From assembly GCA_022710505.1 (NCBI GenBank), contig JAKLGS010000034.1, positions 1 through 7,428 of the forward strand: a stretch of 7,428 nt of DNA, written 5' to 3'. The notes under the pieces are model-generated. The model saw nothing but the letters and a program-made list of their open reading frames with translations, had not been told where the DNA came from and did no database searches. Shown here in pieces: positions 1-4,911 of this stretch (positions are counted from its first letter, which is position 1; each line of letters opens with the position of its first letter). This DNA comes from Patescibacteria group bacterium. GTDB taxonomy: Bacteria; Patescibacteriota; WWE3; UBA101185; UBA10185. The position numbers and the translations under genes were made by a program.

Positions 1-300
1 GAGGAAAAATGTATCGTTGGCTCAAAAAGAATACAAAGTATGGTCACGTTAGTATGATGAAAGAGTCCGAACTTAAGAGAGTTATCCCTGTCTTACAAGT
101 TATGGTTGGATTACACTCCATCTAGTCACCCAATCTTCCAATTGGCTTTTAAATCCACTTATAAGAAAGAAAAACCTAGGGGAATTTATTAGTCTCCGAC
201 TTATCAACGGCTTTCTATTCTACTAGTCTTTGCTCTTCGTCTTGCCCAGACTCTCCAAAAAGTGTCCCGTATGTATTTTTTGTCTTAGAAGGCGTGTTTT

Positions 301-320
301 CCCCTATCTAATAAAAGATA
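301..320 (+). repeat. Repeated CCCCTATC module, copy 1
   Basis: These 20 bases match 546-565 at 17 of 20 positions. In both copies CCCCTATC is followed eight bases later by GATA, so each can fold a small TATC/GATA hairpin. The copy lies in the loop of the 274-283/320-329 helix. Such a repeat would be unexpected by chance in AT-rich non-coding DNA and suggests a recurring structural element of the RNA. Confidence 0.5.
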
Positions 321-536
321 CAAAAAATATTTATGTTCATCATTTCGTCTATGCTACTGGCTATAATTTTTGGTGGCTTAACTGGACTTTCACCAGTTGC
401 TTCCCTTACTACTTTTAACCCAAGTTGGTCGCTGACGGGACTTTGTGTCGCCAGCCGTTAGTGTGTAGCTTCCCTCCCTTGCGGGACAAGTCGGTTATGA
501 GCGGACACGCCTGTCCGTCAAGCATCTTGCCGAGTT

Positions 537-565
537 CTTACACTCCCCCTATCGCATAGAAGATA
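537..565 (+). repeat. Repeated CCCCTATC module, copy 2
   Basis: The part at 546-565 matches copy 1 (301-320) at 17 of 20 positions. The part at 537-554 matches copy 3 (727-743) at 15 of 18 positions including one gap, sharing CTTAC upstream and CCCCTATCG downstream. This copy therefore links the other two. CTATC at 549-553 can pair with GATAG at 562-566, followed closely by a run of six T, but the stem is weak and I do not call it a terminator. Confidence 0.5.
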
Positions 566-649
566 GATTGCTTTTTTAATCATTGGAAGGTTAGTTTACC
601 TCCGTCTTGATTAACTATTATTGGCTTAATAGCGAAAAAGGAGGAGGAT

Positions 650-674
650 AAAAAACCTCGCAGTTGTTGCGAGG
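650..674 (-). terminator. Intrinsic terminator for minus-strand transcription
   Basis: CCTCGCA at 656-662 and TGCGAGG at 668-674 form a perfect 7 bp stem with a 5-base loop. On the minus strand the stem is followed at once by six T (positions 655-650), the classic rho-independent form. On the + strand it has no T tail and could only be an internal helix. No minus-strand protein gene lies to its right, so it would end either read-through or a short antisense RNA starting near 711. GAGGATA at 644-650 is complementary to TATCCTC at 703-709 and encloses the hairpin. Confidence 0.6.
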
Positions 675-717
675 CGTGGACAATTGTGTTACAGTATTGT
701 TGTATCCTCATAAATAC

Positions 718-747
718 ACTTTAGCCCTTACGGTCCCCTATCGTCAA
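718..747 (-). promoter_or_regulatory. Possible minus-strand promoter
   Basis: On the minus strand TTGACG (747-742) is followed after 18 bases by TAAAGT (723-718). Transcription would start near 711 and reach the minus-strand terminator at 650, giving an RNA of about 60 nucleotides. The -35 is good but the -10 is weak, and both lie inside the 721-754 hairpin sequence, so this is tentative. Confidence 0.25.
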
Positions 748-758
748 GGGCTAATTTT
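721..758 (+). terminator. Probable + strand terminator ending the non-coding region
   Basis: TTAGCCCTT (721-729) pairs with AAGGGCTAA (746-754), a 9 bp stem. After a bulged C at 745, ACGG (730-733) continues it with TCGT (741-744), one pair being G-T. The tail is TTTTAT, a short U tract. It sits just upstream of the promoter for the gene at 780, where it would insulate that operon from the RNA region. Confidence 0.5.
727..743 (+). repeat. Repeated CCCCTATC module, copy 3 (in terminator loop)
   Basis: This copy shares CTTAC and CCCCTATCG with 537-554 and forms the apical part of the 721-754 hairpin. Its predicted loop TCCCCTA (734-740) is exactly complementary to TAGGGGA at 177-183, so a long-range kissing or pseudoknot contact within the RNA is possible. 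That contact is inference from complementarity alone. Confidence 0.45.
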
Positions 759-765
759 ATATTGG

Positions 766-774
766 TGCTATAAT
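766..774 (+). promoter_or_regulatory. Extended -10 promoter for the 780 operon
   Basis: TGC followed by a perfect TATAAT (769-774) is an extended -10 element, which can work without a strong -35. No good -35 lies at 16-18 bases. Only five bases separate the -10 box from the ATG at 780, so transcription should start at or within a base or two of the ATG. No ribosome binding site could precede it, which implies a leaderless message. Confidence 0.6.
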
Positions 775-779
775 CAACT

Positions 780-968
780 ATGAAACATATAACTATTTTC
801 TTTGTTCAGGCTTATAATTCGGTAAATTCTGTTACCAATCAGTTTGAGGATTACTGTGAGTTGGAAGTTTTAGCCGAAACTGAGAAGTCCGCTATTGCTA
901 AAGCTAAGAAATATATTTCCAAAGTCCATTATAGAGTTAGCCGTGTTATCGAAAAGGAGATATTATGA
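780..968 (+). CDS. Small hypothetical protein, 62 aa
   Basis: I do not recognise a named family. The product has an alternating hydrophobic start (ITIFFVQAY), an acidic middle and a lysine/alanine-rich helix at about residues 36-48, consistent with a small beta-beta-alpha fold that is probably cytosolic. It has no signal peptide and no convincing membrane segment. The start at 780 is supported by the promoter immediately upstream. There is no Shine-Dalgarno sequence, as expected for a leaderless message. Its stop overlaps the next start as ATGA (965-968), so the two genes form an operon and are probably translationally coupled. The role is unknown. Confidence 0.7.
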   Translation: MKHITIFFVQAYNSVNSVTNQFEDYCELEVLAETEKSAIAKAKKYISKVHYRVSRVIEKEIL

Positions 969-1342
969 ACATTTTTGAAAGACTAGATGACTGGCGTAGA
1001 GAAATTAAATTTGCTTATCAGAAGATTACCCGCGGGTATTGTGATAGGGACGTATGGAGCATGGATATTTTCTTTTTTGAGACCTTCTCTAAAATGCTAA
1101 GACAACTTAAAAGAGACACTCATAGTTATCCTGGTTTCAATGGTATGACAATGAGAAAATGGAAAGGTATTCTTACAAAGATGATAAATGGATTTGATGC
1201 TGGAGTCCAAATAGGCAATATGGATTTTATTGGTGAAAATGATACTCCAAAGCAAATTCAAATTAAACTTCGTAAACTTGAGAAGAAACAGAATAAAGCG
1301 ATGAAACTTTTTTGTAAGTGGATAAACGCGCTTTGGGACTAA
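965..1342 (+). CDS. Phage-type hypothetical protein, 125 aa
   Basis: The segment at residues 22-60, with RGYCDRDVWSMD, a helix and then a THSYP element, resembles from memory a small hypothetical protein frequent in tailed-phage genomes, in which a GYSDRDVWSLD-like start is followed by helices and a conserved KMIxGF segment. Here that segment is KMINGFDAG at residues 72-80. The C-terminal 30 residues are a basic helix. The function of the family is unknown to me. The start has a GGAG at 956-959 with five bases of spacing and overlaps the previous stop by four bases. The gene ends five bases before the -35 of the next promoter, with no terminator between. Confidence 0.8.
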   Translation: MNIFERLDDWRREIKFAYQKITRGYCDRDVWSMDIFFFETFSKMLRQLKRDTHSYPGFNGMTMRKWKGILTKMINGFDAGVQIGNMDFIGENDTPKQIQIKLRKLEKKQNKAMKLFCKWINALWD

Positions 1343-1346
1343 ACCC

Positions 1347-1375
1347 TTGACAACTATGTAATGGGATGATATAAT
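1347..1375 (+). promoter_or_regulatory. Consensus sigma70-type promoter for the long operon
   Basis: TTGACA (1347-1352) and TATAAT (1370-1375) are perfect consensus boxes separated by 17 bases, the optimal spacing. The start codon lies only six bases past the -10 box (1382), so the transcript should begin at or next to the A of the ATG and have no leader. It is the strongest promoter in the window and precedes a run of tightly overlapping genes. Confidence 0.9.
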
Positions 1376-1381
1376 ATATTC

Positions 1382-1801
1382 ATGCTAAATAAATATATTA
1401 AAATACAGAAACTAAATAAGAAAGGACAGGTTCAGAAAATATACAAATTCCCTAATTACTTCGGTGCGATTGTGACCTCACGAAAGGACTCAGAACAAAC
1501 GCTTTACGATATAGACATAATTCACTGGGTAAAGAATAAACTCAATAAATTTAGACCGACTGACGATACTGATTTGGGCTCTCACGAGATTAATGTTGCT
1601 CAAACAAAAGTCGAGGTTAATCAAATTCTTTGGAGATTATTAAATCTTAAAGCCAATGGCAAAAAACGTTCCACTCTTACTTACTTCATACTTGGATTTG
1701 TATTGGCTAGTGGATTAGTCAGGCTTATAAATAAAGACCCAAATGGATTAGTCCAGATGATGGTCGGAGTTATTTATTATCAAGTAAATGAGCTTATATA
1801 A
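1382..1801 (+). CDS. Membrane-associated hypothetical protein, 139 aa
   Basis: The first 95 residues are soluble and charged, with a short beta-rich start. Residues 98-115 (TLTYFILGFVLASGLVRL) are hydrophobic enough to cross the membrane. A second hydrophobic stretch at about 121-134, after NKDPNG, could form a hairpin with it. The protein is therefore probably anchored by its C-terminus, with the N-terminal part in the cytosol. I do not recognise the family. It is the first gene after the consensus promoter and lacks a ribosome binding site, so it is probably translated from a leaderless message. Its last 14 bases overlap the next gene. Confidence 0.7.
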   Translation: MLNKYIKIQKLNKKGQVQKIYKFPNYFGAIVTSRKDSEQTLYDIDIIHWVKNKLNKFRPTDDTDLGSHEINVAQTKVEVNQILWRLLNLKANGKKRSTLTYFILGFVLASGLVRLINKDPNGLVQMMVGVIYYQVNELI

Positions 1802-2270
1802 CGCTTTATTCGGAACCAATGCTTATGCCCCAGTTTTACTTCAAATTTTGGGGATAGACCAACCTGATGGAAAATATGAGTCAGGACGATTCAGAGATAT
1901 TTATCTCCATGACGGCAAAATCATTCTTTATACCCGAAACGGTGGTGGAAATCGTGAACAATATCAGCCTATTATTGACAAATTGGCGACTCATCCAAAT
2001 TATATTCGAGATTATGATGACGACTTTGATTGTACCTATGCTTATATAGAATTTTCTATTCCAGAAAAATCTAAAACTTTTTTGAGCAAATTATCTAAAC
2101 TTAAAACTGATACTCCACGAGAGAAATTTGATAAGTTAATAAAAGAAATGGAGAGCGGTGAAATAAATTCTGAATCAGGAAAAAACGCTTTGAAAGTTGG
2201 AGAACAAATATTCGGAAAGATAGACAAGGCTATTAAAAGTAAAAAGAAAGTGGAGGTAGTAGAGGTATGA
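1788..2270 (+). CDS. Conserved phage hypothetical protein, 160 aa
   Basis: The N-terminal half is distinctive: LFGTNAYAPVLLQILG at residues 7-22, GRFRDIYL at 33-40, IILYTRNGGGNRE at 45-57, HPNYIRDYDDDFDCTYAYIEFSIP at 69-92. From memory this set recurs in a phage hypothetical family, where the YTRNGGGNRE and DDDFDxTY elements are nearly invariant. No catalytic function is established to my knowledge. The C-terminal 60 residues are lysine-rich and helical and look less conserved. The gene overlaps its predecessor by 14 bases and the next start by ATGA at 2267-2270, so it sits inside the operon. Confidence 0.85.
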   Translation: MSLYNALFGTNAYAPVLLQILGIDQPDGKYESGRFRDIYLHDGKIILYTRNGGGNREQYQPIIDKLATHPNYIRDYDDDFDCTYAYIEFSIPEKSKTFLSKLSKLKTDTPREKFDKLIKEMESGEINSESGKNALKVGEQIFGKIDKAIKSKKKVEVVEV

Positions 2271-2470
2271 TTAAAGCATTTGAAGGTCGCTACGAGGGTT
2301 TTAGTCAATGGGAACTTAACCGAGCCACTCAAATGGCTAAATGGTTAATTGAAAAAGGTAAACCCCTGATGACCGCCTACTGTATTGCTGGAAAGAAATG
2401 TAATATTCACTATTCTATTATTAGAAAAGATTATCAGAGGTTCAAGCCTAAAAAATTAAAACTATTATGA
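2267..2470 (+). CDS. Small basic protein, possible DNA-binding, 67 aa
   Basis: The product is basic and mostly helical. Residues 15-31 (WELNRATQMAKWLIEKG) form one helix. Residues 34-59 (LMTAYCIAGKKCNIHYSIIRKDYQRF) could form a helix-turn-helix in which a hydrophobic helix is followed by a turn and a basic recognition helix. This is a weak assignment made by eye. A strong GGAGG at 2251-2255 precedes the start, and the start overlaps the upstream stop as ATGA. The next gene overlaps in the same way. Confidence 0.7.
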   Translation: MIKAFEGRYEGFSQWELNRATQMAKWLIEKGKPLMTAYCIAGKKCNIHYSIIRKDYQRFKPKKLKLL

Positions 2471-2901
2471 AAAAACCAATAAATGACGGTATGCTTGGAA
2501 TGAGATGCGCAGAACCTGGAAGACTAAAAATAGGCGATTTAGTGAGAGTTATTTTTAAAGATGATACTTTCTATAAGGCAGTTGGAATAATAACAAAATC
2601 TAGTAACCCCTATGCTTGGAAAGTTTGTTTTGGTGACTATTTTGGTTTATATAATAACGACGAACTTCAACTTATTACGGGAAAAGATAGTGGGAATTTG
2701 ACGAATACAAAGAATAAGTCAGTGGCATCTACAAAAGGGGGTGTTCAAGAAAGACTTCCCGCCATCCCATCCCGACCTGAGATAGATTTTAACCATTTTA
2801 TAGATACCATAGAGCAAATGGCATTTAATGGCAATATTTCTAATAAAAAAGCAACAGAATTTATCGATAGAGCATTAAAATTATTGGAGGATAAAAAATG
2901 A
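2467..2901 (+). CDS. Two-part hypothetical protein with SH3-like barrel, 144 aa
   Basis: Residues 19-72, beginning RLKIGDLVRVIFKDDTFYKAVGI and ending DELQLITG, have the rhythm of a small SH3- or KOW-like beta-barrel, as seen in nucleic-acid- and protein-binding modules. A polar linker rich in K, S, T and G (73-105) joins it to a helical C-terminal part (107-144, DFNHFIDTIEQMAF and on), which may be an oligomerisation helix. No enzyme motif is visible. The start has no ribosome binding site and relies on the ATGA overlap with the previous gene. Its function is unknown. Confidence 0.75.
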   Translation: MKKPINDGMLGMRCAEPGRLKIGDLVRVIFKDDTFYKAVGIITKSSNPYAWKVCFGDYFGLYNNDELQLITGKDSGNLTNTKNKSVASTKGGVQERLPAIPSRPEIDFNHFIDTIEQMAFNGNISNKKATEFIDRALKLLEDKK

Positions 2902-3209
2902 AAATACTATCAAGAGATATGCGTAAAGGCAGACTAATTACCGCTGGGGAATATGACCCTGATAAAAAGATATTTTATAAGAAAGTAATTCCCGCTAAAC
3001 ATTTCTTTAGAATAGTAGATGGTTACGGTATTTCTTATGAGGCATTCTTAAATATCAAATCTAAGGGGTGCAAGAAAGTTCTAATAAAAGAAAAGGGTGG
3101 TTTTAATTGGAGTTCTGATTTAAAAACTTGGGAAGATAGTGGCAAAGTCGCAGATTTTGGTTCTGGTAAGCAGTTTTTACTATCGTTAAAATTTATGCAT
3201 AAAATATGA
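2898..3209 (+). CDS. Phage-type hypothetical protein, 103 aa
   Basis: Conserved-looking elements are YDPDKKIFYKKVIPAKHFFRIVDGYGI (residues 19-45 in two parts), an I/V-rich strand at 61-65, WSSDLKTWEDSGKVADFGSGKQ (71-92 in two parts) and a final strand. The pattern of a KKVxxxKHxFRxxDxYGI start and a GxGxQ end recalls, from memory, a small phage protein family of unknown function. It is probably a compact alpha/beta domain in the cytosol. The start is well defined by GGAGG at 2886-2890 and an ATGA overlap. The stop overlaps the next start in the same way. Confidence 0.8.
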   Translation: MKILSRDMRKGRLITAGEYDPDKKIFYKKVIPAKHFFRIVDGYGISYEAFLNIKSKGCKKVLIKEKGGFNWSSDLKTWEDSGKVADFGSGKQFLLSLKFMHKI

Positions 3210-3433
3210 AAGACAAACAAATAATTTTTAAATGCGACTGTGGTCATTATGGGTTTATGGAATTTGACTACTTCGATAACGAAGCAACTTTCTGGGTTTC
3301 TTTCATAGAAGAACCAAGAGGATTTTGGAAACGACTTAAAAGCCTTTTCAAGTCCAAGAGATATATCTCAGAGATTGCTTTAACAAAAGAAGATGCTAAA
3401 AAACTTAAAAATTACTTGGAGGAAATTTTATGA
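3206..3433 (+). CDS. Small KCDCGH-containing phage protein, 75 aa
   Basis: The start IIFKCDCGHYGFMEFDYF (residues 6-23) gives a CxCxH cluster, followed by strands and a WKRLKSLFKSKRY basic helix (41-53) and a final LTKEDAKKLKNYLEEIL helix (59-75). Small phage proteins with a CKCHGH-like N-terminus, a stranded core and a closing EDAKxLxxYL helix are common, and this fits by eye. Metal binding by the Cys/His cluster is possible but unproven. It has no ribosome binding site of its own, and its start overlaps the upstream stop as ATGA. Confidence 0.8.
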   Translation: MKDKQIIFKCDCGHYGFMEFDYFDNEATFWVSFIEEPRGFWKRLKSLFKSKRYISEIALTKEDAKKLKNYLEEIL

Positions 3434-3660
3434 AAGACAAAGAATACAAACTTAATACCGTCAAAGACTTTTTAGATGTAGTCACTGAGGATAATTTAGA
3501 ATTACTCATACAAGATTTTAAAATGTTCTTAGGAATGAGGCTTCAGATTAAAAATCTTAAGATGTCAAATATCATCAAGCCTAAATATGATTACTTCCAC
3601 TGGATAGATGATGGTAAACACAACGCCACTTATACATTTATTCCAGAGGAGAAAAAATGA
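3430..3660 (+). CDS. Phage-type hypothetical protein, 76 aa
   Basis: The elements TVKDFLDVVTEDNLELLIQDF (residues 10-30 in two helices) and FHWIDDGKHNATYTFIPE (57-73) recall a small phage protein whose C-terminal strand pair carries a W-x-D-D-G-K/E signature. The function is unknown to me. It is probably cytosolic. The start is strong, with GGAGG at 3418-3422 and seven bases of spacing to the ATG, and it overlaps the previous stop as ATGA. The gene ends in a further ATGA overlap. Confidence 0.8.
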   Translation: MKDKEYKLNTVKDFLDVVTEDNLELLIQDFKMFLGMRLQIKNLKMSNIIKPKYDYFHWIDDGKHNATYTFIPEEKK

Positions 3661-3845
3661 TTTACTTACTAGGATTTTTACCGATGATATTATTCTTCTC
3701 TATGATGATTTCATTAGGTAATCACAAGTTTTGTACAAAAAAGTTTTGGAGAGAAACTCTTGAGTGTTTTGCTATCGGAACAGGATTTCTCTTATCTTTT
3801 GCTTGCGTCATGTGGTCGCTTATTCGTTTACTAGGATTCAAATGA
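3657..3845 (+). CDS. Small two-helix membrane protein, 62 aa
   Basis: Two hydrophobic segments, residues 2-20 (IYLLGFLPMILFFSMMISL) and 39-57 (FAIGTGFLLSFACVMWSLI), flank a short basic loop (NHKFCTKKFWRE). The basic loop predicts a cytosolic loop with both ends outside. No family is recognised. Holin-like roles are conceivable for a short two-helix phage protein, but the gene lies among early-type genes far from the lysozyme-like gene, so I do not claim it. It starts after a GAGGAG with an ATGA overlap and ends in another ATGA overlap. Confidence 0.75.
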   Translation: MIYLLGFLPMILFFSMMISLGNHKFCTKKFWRETLECFAIGTGFLLSFACVMWSLIRLLGFK

Positions 3846-4096
3846 TAACACCAAAAATAGGAATGGCATTACCATACACAACTTTTCTTTTTAAAAAAAT
3901 TCCTGATGGATGGCAGGATTTAGGAGAGGCTAATTCTAATACCGAAAATCGTTTGTTCTGTTCCTTTTGTGGTCGTCGGGTTCATATAGGAAGGACTTCG
4001 TACGATGAGGTCTTTAAATTCTGTCCCAGATGTCGTACTGTGCTAGAAATTGCTAATGCTGATAGTTTTTCAGTGGAGGAACAATATGAAGATTAA
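3842..4096 (+). CDS. Zinc-ribbon protein, 84 aa
   Basis: Two CxxC pairs, C40-x-x-C43 (LFCSFCGRR) and C61-x-x-C64 (FCPRCRT), are spaced as in a four-cysteine zinc ribbon, with a strand and turn between them. The first 38 residues (LPYTTFLFKKIPDGWQDLG) are a short separate region, and the tail is acidic. Such ribbons bind nucleic acid or protein, and the partner here is unknown. The start at 3842 is chosen because it overlaps the upstream stop as ATGA. A longer in-frame opening to 3764 would overlap the membrane gene by 82 bases and adds unlikely residues. It overlaps the Fic gene by 11 bases, suggesting coupled expression. Confidence 0.8.
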   Translation: MITPKIGMALPYTTFLFKKIPDGWQDLGEANSNTENRLFCSFCGRRVHIGRTSYDEVFKFCPRCRTVLEIANADSFSVEEQYED

Positions 4097-4562
4097 AGAC
4101 TTAGATTTATTCCTATACGAATCAAATGCCATAGAGGATGTTCGAGACGATAGGTCTTTTAGGCAAGCAAAGAAAGCATGGAATTATCTGATAAAACAAG
4201 ATACTTTGACACCTGAGAATATTCAACATGCTCATGGAATCTTAATGAAATATCATCTTCCTCCTGAAGAGGCTGGACATTTTAGAAAGTGTGCGGTATG
4301 GATTGGAGGTAGGGAAGCAATGCCTTGGGTTTTTGTTCCTTCACAAATGGAAACGTTGTGTTTTATGGCTAATTTGTCCAAGACTGAAGACCAAATTAAA
4401 GAAGACCATATAAAGTTTGAGCGTTGCCACGGTTTTGTGGATGGGAATGGGCGTATCTTTAGGATAGTTTTGAACTGGCAAAGAGTTAAAAATAAACTTC
4501 CTATATTAGTTATTGAGGAAGCGACCAAGTACGAATCTTACTATCCTTGGTTCTCGTTATAA
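4086..4562 (+). CDS. Fic-domain protein, probable AMP-transferase, 158 aa
   Basis: Residues 115-126 read HGFVDGNGRIFR, matching the Fic core HxFx(D/E)GNGRxxR with the catalytic His at 115. Fic enzymes usually transfer AMP, sometimes another phosphate-bearing group, to a Ser, Thr or Tyr of a target protein. Upstream, GHFRKCAVWIGG (64-75) fits the flap that positions the target. Near the N-terminus SNAIED (13-18) matches the autoinhibitory helix motif (S/T)xxxE(G/N), except for Asp in place of Gly or Asn, so this would be an N-terminally self-inhibited (class II-like) Fic protein. At 158 residues it is a minimal form. The start at 4086 follows GGAGGA at 4075-4080. The longer opening from 4050 adds 12 unlikely residues. 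Its target, phage or host, is unknown. Confidence 0.9.
   Translation: MKIKDLDLFLYESNAIEDVRDDRSFRQAKKAWNYLIKQDTLTPENIQHAHGILMKYHLPPEEAGHFRKCAVWIGGREAMPWVFVPSQMETLCFMANLSKTEDQIKEDHIKFERCHGFVDGNGRIFRIVLNWQRVKNKLPILVIEEATKYESYYPWFSL
4553..4562 (+). repeat. CTCGTTATAA repeat, copy 1
   Basis: The ten bases CTCGTTATAA occur here and at 4649-4658, exactly 96 bases apart. CCTTGG precedes both, at 4545-4550 and 4635-4640. Each copy contains the stop codon of one gene and a TATAA box 11-13 bases before the ATG of the next. The similarity continues loosely to both ATGs, suggesting a duplicated junction. Confidence 0.5.
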
Positions 4563-4574
4563 GTTTAAAAAATT

Positions 4575-4658
4575 ATGAAAATAAACAAAAAGTTTTTCAT
4601 TCGTGGTGTTCTCTTAGGATTAGCAATCGCTATTCCTTGGATTATTTACTCGTTATAA
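4575..4658 (+). CDS. 27-residue single-helix membrane micropeptide
   Basis: This short frame encodes MKINKKFFIRGVLLGLAIAI followed by PWIIYSL. A basic N-terminus precedes a hydrophobic segment at residues 11-26, a pattern typical of small phage or bacterial membrane peptides. The positive-inside rule puts the N-terminus in the cytosol. No ribosome binding site is present. TATAAG at 4558-4563 could be a -10 box giving a very short leader, though no -35 is seen. Without this gene the 110 bases between the Fic and helix-turn-helix genes would be empty. Coding is inferred from the amphipathic order of residues only. Confidence 0.45.
   Translation: MKINKKFFIRGVLLGLAIAIPWIIYSL
4649..4658 (+). repeat. 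CTCGTTATAA repeat, copy 2
   Basis: Second copy of the ten-base element at 4553-4562. Here it contains the micropeptide stop codon. Its TATAAA (4654-4659) lies 13 bases before the ATG at 4673, where it might serve as a -10 box. Confidence 0.5.
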
Positions 4659-4672
4659 ATTCAGATAAAAAT

Positions 4673-4909
4673 ATGACCAAAAGAAAATGGAAAAGATTGA
4701 CTGCTAAGTCTTTTCGAGAAATCAAAGAATTGCTCAAAAAGCACTCTATAAATTATGTGGCGAGCAAACTTCACAAGAGTGCCACCACTATTTTTCACAT
4801 AGCGCACAGCACTAGCTTTGCTGACTATAAACGCAAATGGCTAAGAGAGAAACCAACTCTTGAAAAACCATGTTGCAAAACCCATAGATTTTTATTTTGG
4901 AGGTGGTGA
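4673..4909 (+). CDS. Small basic helix-turn-helix protein, 78 aa
   Basis: The protein is strongly basic. Residues 12-50 (KSFREIKELLKKHSINYVASKLHKS and on to HSTSF) fit a helix-turn-helix in which YVASKLHKSATTIFHIAHS supplies the two core helices, as in resolvase- or sigma-like HTH units. This points to a DNA-binding regulator. The tail after about residue 60 is irregular and includes CC and a run of aromatics. The ATG at 4673 is preferred because the in-frame opening from 4547 would overlap the Fic gene and read across the micropeptide. No ribosome binding site is visible. The gene ends two bases before the ATG of the anchor gene. Confidence 0.65.
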   Translation: MTKRKWKRLTAKSFREIKELLKKHSINYVASKLHKSATTIFHIAHSTSFADYKRKWLREKPTLEKPCCKTHRFLFWRW

Positions 4910-4911
4910 GC

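Larger units (their letters stand above)
1..760 (+). ncRNA. Candidate large structured non-coding RNA, 5' end outside window
   Basis: About 760 bases contain no credible reading frame on either strand but are dense in inverted repeats, with a GC-rich core near 420-555 in an AT-rich genome. Helices seen directly include 274-283 with 320-329 (10 bp), 380-385 with 393-398, 475-478 with 483-486, 502-507 with 512-517, 519-522 with 526-529, 656-662 with 668-674, and 721-729 with 746-754. Several helices extend by G-U pairs only on the + strand (273/330, 379/399, 501/518, 733/741), and a terminator-like hairpin closes the region, which favours the + strand. Against this, the 475-486 hairpin has a GCAA (GNRA) loop only on the minus strand, so the strand is not settled. 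Size and phage context recall large ornate RNAs such as GOLLD or ROOL, but I cannot match it to either. That it is an RNA at all is inference. Confidence 0.4.

Noticed and set aside
230..418. 62-codon open frame inside the leading non-coding region
   Set aside because: It is rich in Phe, Tyr and Trp with no family-like pattern, has no ribosome binding site, and runs across several of the strong helices. It looks like an accidental frame in structured DNA.
60..560. Possible 23S rRNA or group I/II intron fragment on the minus strand
   Set aside because: Short words such as TGCCGAGTT and AGTTATCCCTGT resemble large-subunit rRNA, and GTGAAAGTCC resembles intron RNA. The matches do not extend, and no domain V, P7 core or peptidyl-transferase sequence is present.
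641..650. Strong GGAGGAGG ribosome binding site
   Set aside because: No start codon with an open frame follows at a usable distance. The purine run is better read as part of the GAGGATA/TATCCTC pairing around the minus-strand terminator.
1867..2049. Second + strand frame inside the 1788 gene
   Set aside because: The 1788 frame carries the YTRNGGGNRE and DDDFDCTY elements. This one has no start signal and no recognisable content.
2042..2332. Minus-strand open frame of 96 codons
   Set aside because: It lies opposite the genes at 1788-2270 and 2267-2470, which have better composition, overlaps and ribosome binding sites. The other minus-strand frames (3035-3247, 4253-4528, 4812-5096, 5934-6152, 6476-6673, 6898-7122) are rejected for the same reason.
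4547..4672. Longer N-terminus for the helix-turn-helix gene
   Set aside because: It would overlap the Fic gene and read over the micropeptide in another frame. The HTH begins well after the ATG at 4673.
4897..4911. TTG start five codons upstream for the anchor gene
   Set aside because: It would place the GGAGGTGG ribosome binding site inside the coding region. The ATG at 4912 has that site at a proper distance.
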